Shown here piece after piece: positions 18,575-28,099 of a stretch of DNA of 64,000 nucleotides. Position 1 is the first letter of the stretch; each line of letters starts with the position of its first letter. This stretch comes from Winogradskyella marina. Its GTDB lineage: Bacteria > Bacteroidota > Bacteroidia > Flavobacteriales > Flavobacteriaceae. Location: the NCBI RefSeq assembly GCF_015645385.1, contig NZ_JADOET010000001.1, positions 248,001 through 312,000 of the forward strand. Reading direction: 5' to 3'. The notes beneath the pieces are model-generated. The model did not search any database. It worked only from the letters and a program-made list of their open reading frames with translations, and had not been told where the DNA came from. Both the position numbers and the translations under genes were made by a program.

Positions 18575-19273
18575 TTAATAACGATTTAAATGCAAATTAA
18601 CAAAAAAACGAACCAAATGAATCTGTCTTTTTATTCTTGATGGTTGACTAATTAATCTGTACGTCCATTCCATATTGTTTTTCACCCACCATTTTGGCGC
18701 GCGTTTTACATTGCCTGTAAACACATCGAAACTACCACCGAGGCCTTGATATACGGCTTGATGTTCTTTTTGGATGCGCTCCATTAATAACTCTTGCTTT
18801 GGCGAACCCATAGCCACGAAGATCACATCTGGATTGTGCTTTTTAATATCTTCGATTAAGGCTAATTCCTCAGCTTCGGTTTTAATATAGCCATTTCTAT
18901 AATTGCAAATATTGATGTCTTCATATTCGGATTTCAGTTTAGAAACCGTCTCTTCAATAACCGCTTGTTTTCCACCCACTAAGTAGAACGATTTTGTTTT
19001 GTAATAATTCTGAACAACATCTAGCCACAATTCACAACCTGGAATTTTGACTACTTTTCCTGCCCCTTTTTTCTGTAAAGCCCAAACTGCACCAATACCA
19101 TCTGGATAGCCCATATTTCTATTGATTAGTGCTCTACTTTCGTCTGTAGCATGCAAAATTTTCTCAGCATTAACAGCCACCATAATTTTATGGTTATCAA
19201 AGGCATATTGCATTAATTCTTTTCTGGATGTTGGAGCAAACGTTACGACTCCGTTTAAGGACTTAGCCTCCAT
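18575..19273 (-). CDS. WecG/TagA/CpsF family glycosyltransferase
   Basis: Members of this family (GT26) add ManNAc or ManNAcA to a lipid-linked GlcNAc acceptor at the cytoplasmic face of the membrane. The 232-residue length is typical. Recognisable parts are NRNMGYPDGIGAVWALQKKG near 51-70 (family YPDG-type motif), FYLVGGKQAVIEETV near 96-110, NPDVIFVAMGSPKQE near 148-162 and YQGLGGSFDVFTGNVKRAPKW near 175-195. Together with WecB and the WecA-like enzyme it suggests a GlcNAc-ManNAc(A) start of the repeat unit. It stops one base before the next gene upstream (19275), so the two are tightly coupled. Confidence 0.9.
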   Translation of the reverse strand: MEAKSLNGVVTFAPTSRKELMQYAFDNHKIMVAVNAEKILHATDESRALINRNMGYPDGIGAVWALQKKGAGKVVKIPGCELWLDVVQNYYKTKSFYLVGGKQAVIEETVSKLKSEYEDINICNYRNGYIKTEAEELALIEDIKKHNPDVIFVAMGSPKQELLMERIQKEHQAVYQGLGGSFDVFTGNVKRAPKWWVKNNMEWTYRLISQPSRIKRQIHLVRFFVNLHLNRY

Positions 19274-19274
19274 A

Positions 19275-20483
19275 TTATTTAGGTTTTGTTTCTAGTAAAT
19301 AATGCGCCATAGCATTAAACATAAAGGCATTAGACCACCGCATATAGGATATTTTAGAACTCATGCCTTGCCTATATTGATAATAAAAGTAGCCTTTTTT
19401 ATGTTGCATATTATCAATCGTCCAATGTAACACTTTAGAAAGTAAAGCTTTATTAGGTTGAAACGCTTTCATCTTAGATAAGGTGACAATGACTTGCGCT
19501 GGACAATGGATATCTATTGGAAATGTTTTATCGTGGTAATATTTTGGCATCCCATTGTCTCCAAAGAAATTTTCTAAATAGTATTTTAAACCTTTATCCA
19601 AATTGGATTGGAAACTTTTATCTCCAGTATTTTGCTGATAGGTTTTAATAGCATCTAAATTGAATCCTGTGTGAAAAGAATCGATCCAAGATTGTACAGG
19701 CAATAAGCCATAAATCCAGGAACCATCTTCACTTTGTAATTCGCAAGCCGCAATAACTGCTTTCTTAGCTAAATCTGCATGTTCTTGATTTTTTGTGTAT
19801 TTGTACGAATAGCTTAAAATCTTAGCCCCTAATAAGGACGCGTTAATCACGGTATTATTACCATCGCGTACACTGTAAGAAAAAATAATTCCGTTACCGT
19901 GTTTTGTTCTCGATAAATCGTTAACCACAAAATCTGCAGCTGTTAACGTTTCTTTTAAAACGGTTTCATTTTTAGTAATTTCATAAGCTTCTAACAACGC
20001 TTCTACACAAAAACAAGTCGCTACAACGGTTGGTGTATATTTTTTAAACAAAAACAATCGTCTGGCTTGCCAATCGAAATTATACCCCCAAGCCGAACCT
20101 GAATAGCCTTTGGATCTCAGACTTAATAATAAGTCCGAAAGTTCATTTATACGCGTTAAAATTTGGTCTTTAGTTCCGAAATCTTCGTTACCAGTTTCAG
20201 CTAACTTATACAAGCGACAATACCCTAAAAGAAATAAAGCCAAACCTTTTGTATTATGCTCTTTAGGCACCAAAAGCAGCTTTCTAAAATTAATAGGACT
20301 TCGTTTAAATCCTTGTATCCAAGCTAATCGTGCTAAATCCCAATGCTTTAATGGTAAGGCCTGAAAAACCTTAGAGTTCATTCCATCATAAGGATCCCAA
20401 CCTTTGAAATCTTCGGCTTCACAATAGCTTTTTAGCTTTTTAAAACTGGATGCTATATTAGATTTCAACTTGCTCACCTCCAC
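19275..20483 (-). CDS. Predicted alpha/alpha-toroid protein of the polysaccharide locus, function unknown
   Basis: The 402-residue protein has repeated helical pairs with Trp, Tyr and Gly at turns (GYSGSAWGYNFDW near 126, EDGSWIYGLLPVQSWIDSFH near 256, DIHCPAQVIVTLSKM near 327). This suggests an (alpha/alpha)6 barrel like those of polysaccharide lyases, glycoside hydrolases and prenyltransferase-like enzymes. No signal peptide is present, so it should be cytoplasmic. The catalytic residues of a known family were not recognised. It overlaps the two-domain oxidoreductase gene by 26 bases and abuts the TagA-type gene, so it is translated as part of that unit and presumably acts on a sugar intermediate; this last point is inference. 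Confidence 0.75.
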   Translation of the reverse strand: MEVSKLKSNIASSFKKLKSYCEAEDFKGWDPYDGMNSKVFQALPLKHWDLARLAWIQGFKRSPINFRKLLLVPKEHNTKGLALFLLGYCRLYKLAETGNEDFGTKDQILTRINELSDLLLSLRSKGYSGSAWGYNFDWQARRLFLFKKYTPTVVATCFCVEALLEAYEITKNETVLKETLTAADFVVNDLSRTKHGNGIIFSYSVRDGNNTVINASLLGAKILSYSYKYTKNQEHADLAKKAVIAACELQSEDGSWIYGLLPVQSWIDSFHTGFNLDAIKTYQQNTGDKSFQSNLDKGLKYYLENFFGDNGMPKYYHDKTFPIDIHCPAQVIVTLSKMKAFQPNKALLSKVLHWTIDNMQHKKGYFYYQYRQGMSSKISYMRWSNAFMFNAMAHYLLETKPK

Positions 20484-22596
20484 GTTTTACAGATTCTAAA
20501 ACTTTAAATGACGCTTTGGTCACCGCTACGATGTCTTCAAAAGAAATTGGAGCTTTGCCATCGGTTAATAATCCATTAACAAAGGCTTCAACCATTTCTT
20601 TCTGACCTTTATTTTGATTAAAAATCTTATCTTTTTTAGGTTTGCCTTTACCGTAAATCTTTAGTTCTTTAAAGTCATTTAAGGTTGCTGAAAGTCCGGC
20701 AGAAAACACCTCAACATACTCCTTTGTCATCGATTTAGAACCATTAGCATAATAGGCTACAACTCCTGAAGAGCCATTTTCAAATTGAATTAAAATATTT
20801 AAGGTATCATTTAATTTATTCGCATCTGGTAAGGCTGATGCTGATACTTTAGTTGGCAAACTTCCATTAAGATAGGTTAAATAATCAATAAAATGACATA
20901 CTTCACCTAAAACACGGCCACCTCCAATTTCTAAATCTTGAATCCATGTGTCACCAGGAATGGCACCCGCATTAATTCTATATAACATAGTCATAGGGTT
21001 ATTGCCAATCGCCTTTTTAAGTTTTTGTGTTAAAGGCGAAAAACGTCTATTAAAACCAATCATCACCGCTTTTTTAGATTCTGATTGGGCTTCTATGATG
21101 TCTTGTAATTCAGACTCTAATAAGCATATTGGTTTTTCAACAAACACATTTTTCTTTGCCTTTAGACTTTTTAAAACGTAAGGACCATGAGAATCGTGAC
21201 GTGTCGCTACAAAAACCGTATTGGTTTTATCGTCTAACACATCTGCTTCTTCTGTTGCACAGAATTGAAACTTAAATTTTTCAGCCACACGTTTCGAGGT
21301 TGTTCCTGTATTAGTCAAAACGCCTACTCTAGCCACATCATTGGTTTCTGGAATATTTGGTAGTAAATTTCCTTGTGCGTAACTACCGGCACCAATAAAT
21401 GAGATGTTTATTTTTCCTAATTGTTCTGTTTCACCAGTAGGAATTTTAGTTTTATTGGCTGTTTTTTCAGTATTGTATTTTAAGGCGATACCTGTAAATG
21501 GTTCTGCTTTAGACACTACTAAATCGAAGGCATCCTTCGCATTATCAAAGGCAAACTCGTGCGTTGTTAAATAATCGATATCTATTTTTTTGGTCACGAT
21601 TAAATTTTGAAACGCTTCCATGTTTCGTTTTTCTGTCCAACGTACATAAGGCAAAGGATAGTCGATTCCTTTTTCTTCGTAATTTAAATCGTAACGCCCA
21701 GGACCATAAGAACAGGCCATTTTTAGTTCCAACTCCTTACGATACCAAAATGGATCTCGCTCAAAACCAGTTGGTACAGCACCTAAAACAATCACTTTTC
21801 CTTTTTTACGTGTAATAGCTCCTGCAAAATTGATTGGATCGAGACTCGGTGTAGCTGCTGCAATAATTACGGCATCTGCGCCATAACCATTGGTGGCGTT
21901 TTGAATTTGTTCTTCTACTCCAGCTGCATTTCTGGTTAACCCTAAATCGACCACATTATTATTTACTGCTTTTTTTACTGCTGCTTCAGAGACATCGATA
22001 CCGATCACTGTAACACCAGAAGCTTTTAATATTAAAGCGGCTAATTGACCTAATAAACCTAAACCAATAACCACACAAGATTCTCCTAAACGCATATCTG
22101 CCTGACGCACGCCTTGCATTGATATAGCACCTAAGGTATTGTATGCGGCGTCTTTTAGGTTAGCTTCGTTTTCCAATTTTACACAAAGATTAATTGGTAC
22201 TGAAACAATCTCTGCATGATTGGCATAACCTGCACCAGCACAAGCGACTTTATCTCCCACTTCAAATTCCGTTACACCTTCACCAACTTCAATGACTTCT
22301 CCTGCACAACTGTATCCTAAAGGAGAGTATGCATCTAGCTTTTTCATTACCGCTCTATAGGTCTGAATTGGCCCTTGTTTTTTTAGGGTATCAATGACCT
22401 GTTTTACTTGCTGTGGGCGCTCTTTTGCTTTACCAATTAAGCTTTTACGCGCTGCTACCACTGTAGAACCTTCTGTACCAGCGCTTATTATGGAATAGTG
22501 ATTTTTAACGATAACCATGCCTTTACCTAATTGTGGATAAGGCACGTCTTGAATAATCATATCTCCAGAACCTAGTTTTTGTGTGAGTTGTTGCAT
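20458..22596 (-). CDS. Two-domain oxidoreductase: zinc-type alcohol dehydrogenase fused to Gfo/Idh/MocA
   Basis: The 712 residues combine two NAD(P)-dependent dehydrogenases. Residues about 1-355 are a medium-chain dehydrogenase with GYSCAGEVIEVGEGV near 94, GDKVACAGAGYANHAE near 114 and the Rossmann motif VVIGLGLLGQLAALIL near 175. Residues about 385-705 are a Gfo/Idh/MocA-type unit with ISFIGAGSYAQGNLLPNI near 390 and VFVEKPICL near 482, which contains the family EKP motif. Such fusions are known from surface polysaccharide loci, where they probably interconvert or epimerise a sugar nucleotide through a keto intermediate. The exact substrate is unknown. It overlaps the following gene by 26 bases. 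Base composition here is visibly richer in GC than in the genes at 23-29 kb. Confidence 0.9.
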   Translation of the reverse strand: MQQLTQKLGSGDMIIQDVPYPQLGKGMVIVKNHYSIISAGTEGSTVVAARKSLIGKAKERPQQVKQVIDTLKKQGPIQTYRAVMKKLDAYSPLGYSCAGEVIEVGEGVTEFEVGDKVACAGAGYANHAEIVSVPINLCVKLENEANLKDAAYNTLGAISMQGVRQADMRLGESCVVIGLGLLGQLAALILKASGVTVIGIDVSEAAVKKAVNNNVVDLGLTRNAAGVEEQIQNATNGYGADAVIIAAATPSLDPINFAGAITRKKGKVIVLGAVPTGFERDPFWYRKELELKMACSYGPGRYDLNYEEKGIDYPLPYVRWTEKRNMEAFQNLIVTKKIDIDYLTTHEFAFDNAKDAFDLVVSKAEPFTGIALKYNTEKTANKTKIPTGETEQLGKINISFIGAGSYAQGNLLPNIPETNDVARVGVLTNTGTTSKRVAEKFKFQFCATEEADVLDDKTNTVFVATRHDSHGPYVLKSLKAKKNVFVEKPICLLESELQDIIEAQSESKKAVMIGFNRRFSPLTQKLKKAIGNNPMTMLYRINAGAIPGDTWIQDLEIGGGRVLGEVCHFIDYLTYLNGSLPTKVSASALPDANKLNDTLNILIQFENGSSGVVAYYANGSKSMTKEYVEVFSAGLSATLNDFKELKIYGKGKPKKDKIFNQNKGQKEMVEAFVNGLLTDGKAPISFEDIVAVTKASFKVLESVKRGGEQVEI

Positions 22597-22618
22597 TTAC
22601 TTTTTCTTAATATTTAAA

Positions 22619-23068
22619 TTAATATCTTTTATGATCATTTAAAATTGGAAAAGGACCTTCTAATGTTCTAATAACTTTTCCCGGATTTCCAACAACCAAT
22701 GATTTTGGAGGAACATCTTTTGATACTATAGCTCCAGCTCCTATAACCGAGTTATCACCAATGTGTACATCTTTTAAAATAACTGCGTTTACACCTACAA
22801 AGACGTTATTTCCAATAACAACTCCACCATTTCCAAAATCATCTATATTTAACATTCTACTTGCTCCATCATGTGATAATATTTTTACACCAGAGGTTAT
22901 TAAGCAATTATCCCCTATTATTACACTCCCACGATGAACATCTATTTTAGCGCCTAAACTAATCATAGTATTTTCACCAACCTTTACACCTTGTGATTTT
23001 AAAATGAATAATCGAAAAATTCTTATTCTTTCAGCAAAAAAGTATTTACTTAATTTAATTATTTTCAT
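22619..23068 (-). CDS. Left-handed beta-helix acetyltransferase
   Basis: The protein belongs to the hexapeptide acyltransferase group, which acetylates sugars or other acceptors with acetyl-CoA. Hexapeptide repeats run through most of it (VGENTMISLGAKIDVHRG, VIGNNVFVGVNAVILKDV, IGDNSVIGAGAIVSKDVPP, VVGNPGKVI). It is short (149-152 residues) with a brief N-terminal helix, like the acetyltransferases of capsule and colanic-acid loci. The first ATG at 23077 is followed three codons later by ATG at 23068; I prefer the latter (MKIIKLSKYFF), which reduces overlap with the preceding glycosyltransferase gene to 14 bases. The overlap implies translational coupling. It probably O- or N-acetylates the repeat unit. 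Confidence 0.85.
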   Translation of the reverse strand: MKIIKLSKYFFAERIRIFRLFILKSQGVKVGENTMISLGAKIDVHRGSVIIGDNCLITSGVKILSHDGASRMLNIDDFGNGGVVIGNNVFVGVNAVILKDVHIGDNSVIGAGAIVSKDVPPKSLVVGNPGKVIRTLEGPFPILNDHKRY

Positions 23069-24254
23069 ATGTATCAATTGTTTGCGTATATATATTAATT
23101 AACAACTCATAGTTTATTTGTGAGGTATACTTCAACAGATATGAACTTCTTGCATTTTGGCCCATTTCTTTTAATAATGTTGGATTTTTAATCAAATGAT
23201 TTATTTTCTTTTTCAAATCGCCAAATTGATTTATATCAATAAAATATCCATTTTCTCCATCTTGAATAATATCTCTCATACCACCGTTCCATGAGGCTAG
23301 AACCGGTTTCCCCATTGATAAAGCTTCAATATTAACTAAACCAAATGATTCCTGACAGATTGAGGGCATAACAATAAAAGCACAGTCTTCTAATTCCTTG
23401 ATAACTTGTTCACGCGGCACAACTCCCAAAAATGAAATGTTTTCATTTTTATTTAATTCTGTTAATTCCCTCCTTAATTCACCTGCCCCTATTACTTTTA
23501 AAGGATAATTAATTGACTGCCATTCATGGATTAGTTCTTTAATACCTTTTTCAACTGTAAGAGTACCGATATAAAGAGCTCCATGACCTATTTTTATATT
23601 TTGGGGCTTGGGATCTTCTATAAAGTTTTGTTTCACAATAATTTTACTGGAAGGAAGACCTCCTTTTATCAAAATTGATTTTCCATTTTCCGTTAACGCG
23701 ATAAACCTATCAATATATTTCCACCAATTATGTTTTTTTTGGCTTAAAAAGTAAAATCTATATCTAAAAAGAGAGGCAAAAAAACTATTCCTATAACAGC
23801 GCCTAATAAGAATTCTCCATGGGTTTTTCCCCAAACAAATGTCACATGGTTTACCTTTATATATCATTTGTGAACATGGAACTACCAGTCTATAATTGTG
23901 TAATGTTACTACAACAGGAATTTTTTCTTTCCAAATTGCCAAAAATATTTTAGGAGAAAGTATAAAAAAGAAATTATGGACATGAACAATGTCGGGCTTA
24001 AATTGCTTAAGTTCTTTTTTTACTATCGAATACCCATAGTTTGACCATGGAGAAGAAATGAAAAACTTAATTTTTTCTAAAAAAGATGAATCAATTCCTT
24101 CTGAATTTGTTACAAATAGTTTTCTTACTTTGTGGCCGTTCGATTCTAAAAGATTTGATTCATCTTGAAAAACATTAGCTTCTCCCCCTGTTGCAAAACC
24201 TTCTGTATAATTATGTATAATTAATATTTTTAATCTTGCTTTATTTTTTTCCAT
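23055..24254 (-). CDS. Family 4 glycosyltransferase
   Basis: A GT-B fold enzyme of 399 residues. The N-terminal Rossmann half has LIIHNYTEGFATGGEANVFQ near 10, which ends the acceptor-binding glycine loop, and HVHNFFFIL near 93. The C-terminal half has GTLTVEKGIKELI near 228, FLGVVPREQVIKELE near 273 and the E-x7-E signature ESFGLVNIEALSMGKPVLAS near 300-319. A Cys-rich insert, VPCSQMIYKGKPCDICLGKN near 128-147, is a feature seen in one GT4 subgroup. It adds a sugar to the repeat unit; donor and linkage are unknown. A 184-base gap precedes it on the coding strand. Confidence 0.9.
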   Translation of the reverse strand: MEKNKARLKILIIHNYTEGFATGGEANVFQDESNLLESNGHKVRKLFVTNSEGIDSSFLEKIKFFISSPWSNYGYSIVKKELKQFKPDIVHVHNFFFILSPKIFLAIWKEKIPVVVTLHNYRLVVPCSQMIYKGKPCDICLGKNPWRILIRRCYRNSFFASLFRYRFYFLSQKKHNWWKYIDRFIALTENGKSILIKGGLPSSKIIVKQNFIEDPKPQNIKIGHGALYIGTLTVEKGIKELIHEWQSINYPLKVIGAGELRRELTELNKNENISFLGVVPREQVIKELEDCAFIVMPSICQESFGLVNIEALSMGKPVLASWNGGMRDIIQDGENGYFIDINQFGDLKKKINHLIKNPTLLKEMGQNARSSYLLKYTSQINYELLINIYTQTIDTYENN

Positions 24255-24438
24255 TCTTTTCTTTAATCAATTTTTTAATTTTAAACTAGGTGCTTTTCTG
24301 ATAATTTTAACAAAGCACTGTCTTTGCCAGCTAAAGTTATTGTCATCTTTCTCTCTTCAAAATTGACCTAAATCCCGTTAGCAATAAAAATGCCTTTTTT
24401 TTAAAATTAAGATAATTAGTTCACATTTATTAAAGGAG

Positions 24439-25644
24439 TTAAACTGATTTTATTTTAGCCGGTGACCAATACCTTGCTAAATCTTCGCTTAAATATTTTA
24501 CTGCATATTGCTTTGAAATTTCTAGTGAATATTTTTGAGTATCTCTCAATTGAGTTGTTAAAAACATATACTCCGCAAAACGCTCTGCTATTCTTTCTTT
24601 TACAACATAACCATTTTTACCATCTTTAATCATGTCCTTGGCTCCGCTTACGTCTGTTGTAACGACTGCTTTACCACAAGAAATCATTTCGCACATTGCT
24701 AAAGACCAACCTTCTTTTAGTGAACCTACTAAACAGACATCTGCAGCATTCATATAAGATAAAACTGTAGTCTGTTTCAGAAACCCTGTTAACATAATGT
24801 TTTTTTCAATTCCAATATCTTTAGCCTTTTCTAATAATTTAAGCTTATCTTCTCCATCACCAACAAAAATAAGTAAAGCATTTGAGTCATGAATTTGCAT
24901 ATAAATATTAAATGCATCGATAAGCAAATTCCAACCTTTAATAAAACTAATCCTACCTGTGGCAACGAATATTTTATAGTTTAATGGCAAATTAAGTTTT
25001 TCTCTTTCGATTAATTTATCTTCTGGAATAAAAAAATCTGTATTTACTCTAGTTGGAAATTGATGAAAATTATCAGACTTTAGCACATTATTTGTTCTTT
25101 TATGAAATTCTACAATAGCCTCTTTGTCAGCCGAAGCAAGAATAGTTTCAGGATTTATTTTTTTCAAAGCCCTTACCAACAAAGTTTCGTAAAGTTTTCC
25201 AAATTTTTTAGCCCAAGCATATCTTGAATAAGAAATAGGATTGTTTACTCCTGCAAAACGATAACACACACTTTCCCAGTTAGTACCAGATACAGCAAAC
25301 AAAACGTCTGGAGAATCTATAAATACATTTCGAATACCTGACCCCCTTATTACTTTCAGAAAATATTTAGCATTAAAATACGCTTTTATTCGCTTAGGTA
25401 TAACTGGTTTTTTATCTTTTCTATACTCGTTAGCACCTCTACTCAAAAACCAAATTTCATTAGCACCATATTTTCTTTTAATCCATTTACCTACTTCAAT
25501 TGAATTATCATTACAATAGCTAGTAATTACAATTTCGTTACCATATGAGTTTAACATATGTTTTGCAAACGTAGACTGACCACCAATCGGTGCTGCCCAA
25601 GGATCGTTTCCTGTAAATAATATAAATGATTTATTTGCTAACAT
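24439..25644 (-). CDS. Family 4 glycosyltransferase
   Basis: The 401-residue protein opens with FILFTGNDPWAAPIGGQSTF, a GT-B N-terminal loop. The C-terminal domain carries GRISFIKGWNLLIDAF near 230, FVGDGEDKLKLLEKA near 262, and the E-x7-E region EGWSLAMCEMISCGKAVVTT near 316-335. It should act at the cytoplasmic membrane on the growing lipid-linked unit; the sugar cannot be told. It overlaps the upstream polymerase-like gene by 14 bases. The composition is strikingly AT-rich, as in the next two genes. Confidence 0.9.
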   Translation of the reverse strand: MLANKSFILFTGNDPWAAPIGGQSTFAKHMLNSYGNEIVITSYCNDNSIEVGKWIKRKYGANEIWFLSRGANEYRKDKKPVIPKRIKAYFNAKYFLKVIRGSGIRNVFIDSPDVLFAVSGTNWESVCYRFAGVNNPISYSRYAWAKKFGKLYETLLVRALKKINPETILASADKEAIVEFHKRTNNVLKSDNFHQFPTRVNTDFFIPEDKLIEREKLNLPLNYKIFVATGRISFIKGWNLLIDAFNIYMQIHDSNALLIFVGDGEDKLKLLEKAKDIGIEKNIMLTGFLKQTTVLSYMNAADVCLVGSLKEGWSLAMCEMISCGKAVVTTDVSGAKDMIKDGKNGYVVKERIAERFAEYMFLTTQLRDTQKYSLEISKQYAVKYLSEDLARYWSPAKIKSV

Positions 25645-26845
25645 TAATCTTTCTTAAGGTTGAATTTTTTAAATTATATTTTGCATCGGCATAAATATAG
25701 GCAAGTGCTATATAGCCTGGAATAGTATTTATATTGAAGAAGCCTCCTGAAAAGAGAGAAATACTTCCTAAAGCTACCAACAAGGCAATACCAGAATTAA
25801 AGTTTGGTGTACCAGGAGTGTATCTTTTTGAAATTTTAAAAACTCGATAATAAAACAATAAAAAACCAATTAATCCTAAAAAACCTAAACCAATTATAAT
25901 ATCCAAAAAGTCACTATGCATGCCTATGGGAATAAAACCATTCTCAATATTTACAATAAGTGAATATCCCATACCCTCACCCATAATATTAGGAATAAAA
26001 TCTCTGTCTAAAACGTAATCAATCCCACCTCCTTGAAAGTTATAACGCCCTGATGCTGTTCCTTCTTGTGATGGATCCAATTCATCAACTCTGTTCAAAA
26101 AAGAGCTCCCAATATTTGTTGATATAAAAATGACACTGATAAGTATCCCAGCACCAACAATACTAAATAGACTTTTAAATTTTGCTTTTATATTGGTTTT
26201 TTTAGAAAAGAAATTGTATAAAAATATAATGATAATTATTAGAAAGAAAGATATCAAAGAAGATCTTCGAAGCGTCAATAGTATTGCGATAAAAATAAGG
26301 AAAAGAAAAAGTTTTTGGAACTTATTATTTTTAGAAAGTAAAATTAGTGGTGTTACAAATAATAATTGGCCAGCAATTGCGGAGACATTATCAGATAAAC
26401 CGGCACTTGTGTTTTCTTCACCATATACATTCACGCCTAAAATAAGGCCTACAATTTGTCCCACAATTGTAAGAACAATTACAATTTTCGCCATCTTAAT
26501 AATATCCTTAAGCTCTAATTTTTGTTTTTTAAGTAGGATAATAACAGTAATAAAAACATTCGAAATAAAGAAGAGCTTTATTCCGAAAATTGCTGCTATT
26601 AATGGGTAAGGACTCCAAATCGCAGAGAGTAAGCCAAAAAGGCAAAGAAACAAAAGTGAATTTATAATTTTCCAGTCACTACTTGCAAAATTCCTTATAT
26701 TATAATTAAAAAAAAATAATAAAAAACCACCAATAAATAAATGCGAAAGTGAAAGCCCACCAATAATCGATGTATAGAACTGCTCTGGAAAAAATGACGT
26801 GGCAGCACTTATAAAGATGACTAAAAACAAAAGACCTTTTTTCAT
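25631..26845 (-). CDS. O-antigen polymerase/ligase-like membrane protein (Wzy/WaaL type)
   Basis: The 404-residue protein is almost all hydrophobic, with about eleven membrane segments and one larger periplasmic loop (about 225-310). That loop contains RYNFQGGGIDYVLD and is followed by HSDFLDIIIGLGFLGLIGFL near 311-330, which resembles the conserved His-containing segment of the Wzy_C family. In this locus, beside a Wzx flippase and several glycosyltransferases, the most likely role is polymerisation of repeat units in the periplasm; a ligase role cannot be excluded. It overlaps both neighbours (14 and 4 bases). GC content here is among the lowest of the window. Confidence 0.82.
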   Translation of the reverse strand: MKKGLLFLVIFISAATSFFPEQFYTSIIGGLSLSHLFIGGFLLFFFNYNIRNFASSDWKIINSLLFLCLFGLLSAIWSPYPLIAAIFGIKLFFISNVFITVIILLKKQKLELKDIIKMAKIVIVLTIVGQIVGLILGVNVYGEENTSAGLSDNVSAIAGQLLFVTPLILLSKNNKFQKLFLFLIFIAILLTLRRSSLISFFLIIIIIFLYNFFSKKTNIKAKFKSLFSIVGAGILISVIFISTNIGSSFLNRVDELDPSQEGTASGRYNFQGGGIDYVLDRDFIPNIMGEGMGYSLIVNIENGFIPIGMHSDFLDIIIGLGFLGLIGFLLFYYRVFKISKRYTPGTPNFNSGIALLVALGSISLFSGGFFNINTIPGYIALAYIYADAKYNLKNSTLRKINVSK

Positions 26846-27996
26846 TGAGTTTGGAGTATCTTAAGATATTTTGCTGCAATTGTCTTTGGAGAAATCTCTC
26901 GTAGTAACTCCATAGGTATAGTTTCGTCTGAAGCCAATGCCGTTTTAATAACATTATAAATTTTATCCTTATCGTATGTAGCGGCAAACACTCCCGACCA
27001 TTTTCTAGACATATCTGAAAGTGCACTTTGCTCTGGAGATATACAAACTACTTTATCTGAGAACAATAGTGCATCAGTTATTTTACTTGGTAAAAAAGGA
27101 CTTCTTTTTTTCATAGGAGCTTCAATTACCATTGAGACATGACACATTTCCTGAAGTGAACCAGCTAATTCTTCTGGGACAGAACCTATTAACAATATTT
27201 TTTTACAATTATGCTTTTTAATAAGCTTTGTTAAATTAGAATGGTATTTACCGATATGAATAAAACCTTTAAATGTTGGGTCATTCTCAAATTTCTTTAT
27301 TGCTAAAATCAAATCTTCACTAATTCTTTCTTTTTGAAGAAAACCAGAATGAACTAAATAGCCCGATAATTCATTTTTGGATTCATAGTGCTGCAAATCC
27401 CTACCACAATGATTGATAGTTTCTAATTTTGCTTTAATAGAAGATATGTTTTCTTTTAAAACCTCTAAAGTATATTTACTAGGAGTTACTATTACATCAC
27501 TGTACTCAGCAACCTGGCTCATAAAGTCAATATCCTTTTTACTTCCCATTTTTTTCCTATACAATGGCTTAGGCACTATATGTGACGGCCATAAATCACT
27601 AAAGAAAGATATCCATTTAATTTTTGGGTTACGTGTTTTAATAATTAACCCAATATTATGACATTCTATGGGTGTGGAAACCGTTAACAACACATCTACT
27701 TGCTGACTCTTTACTATTCCGTCAATAACTTTAACTGATTCTTCTATAAAGTTTTGATCAAAATTTGATAATCCGCTAAAAAATCTTTGTTTAATTCGGC
27801 TCGTTTTTGGGTTAAAAGCAGAGTTTATATTTATTTTTTTAAAGTTATTAGATTCAAAGTCTTCGGAATTATCCCCTTGTGTGATTAGAATAATATTAGC
27901 ATCGATATATGTATTTAACGCATCTACCACACGCCTCATTTGTATGGCTCGAGCGCTTTGTTGATTATATGATTTTGCTACAATTAAAATTGTCAT
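26842..27996 (-). CDS. Probable glycosyltransferase (GT-B fold)
   Basis: The 384-residue protein starts MTILIVAKSYNQQSARAIQM, a Rossmann-like strand and loop, and shows VDVLLTVSTPIECHNIGLI near 87 and ITDALLFSDKVVCISPEQSA near 312-331. The fold looks like family 4 enzymes, but the E-x7-E motif is not obvious, so the assignment rests on overall pattern and context. It overlaps the polymerase-like gene by 4 bases (ATGA), a sign of coupled translation. It probably transfers one residue of the repeat unit. Confidence 0.72.
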   Translation of the reverse strand: MTILIVAKSYNQQSARAIQMRRVVDALNTYIDANIILITQGDNSEDFESNNFKKININSAFNPKTSRIKQRFFSGLSNFDQNFIEESVKVIDGIVKSQQVDVLLTVSTPIECHNIGLIIKTRNPKIKWISFFSDLWPSHIVPKPLYRKKMGSKKDIDFMSQVAEYSDVIVTPSKYTLEVLKENISSIKAKLETINHCGRDLQHYESKNELSGYLVHSGFLQKERISEDLILAIKKFENDPTFKGFIHIGKYHSNLTKLIKKHNCKKILLIGSVPEELAGSLQEMCHVSMVIEAPMKKRSPFLPSKITDALLFSDKVVCISPEQSALSDMSRKWSGVFAATYDKDKIYNVIKTALASDETIPMELLREISPKTIAAKYLKILQTQ

Positions 27997-28099
27997 TAAT
28001 ATTGGTATTTAATTTAATTACTGTTTCTGGATATTTCTTCTCAAATTCTACTTTATGAATACCTGAGTAATACTCGGCTTCGTCCTTACTTGGTTTTAG
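27965..28099 (-). pseudogene. Possible gene remnant
   Basis: A 44-codon open stretch on the minus strand reads as plausible protein (KPSKDEAEYYSGIHKVEFEK, then KYPETVIKLNTNIND) but has no start codon, a stop directly upstream, and runs over the start of the next gene in another frame. It may be the tail of a lost gene. The family is not recognised. Confidence 0.25.

Noticed and set aside
26130..26609. 159-codon frame on the plus strand
   Set aside because: It lies antisense inside the polymerase-like gene, has the composition of a complementary shadow of a hydrophobic protein, and has no promoter.
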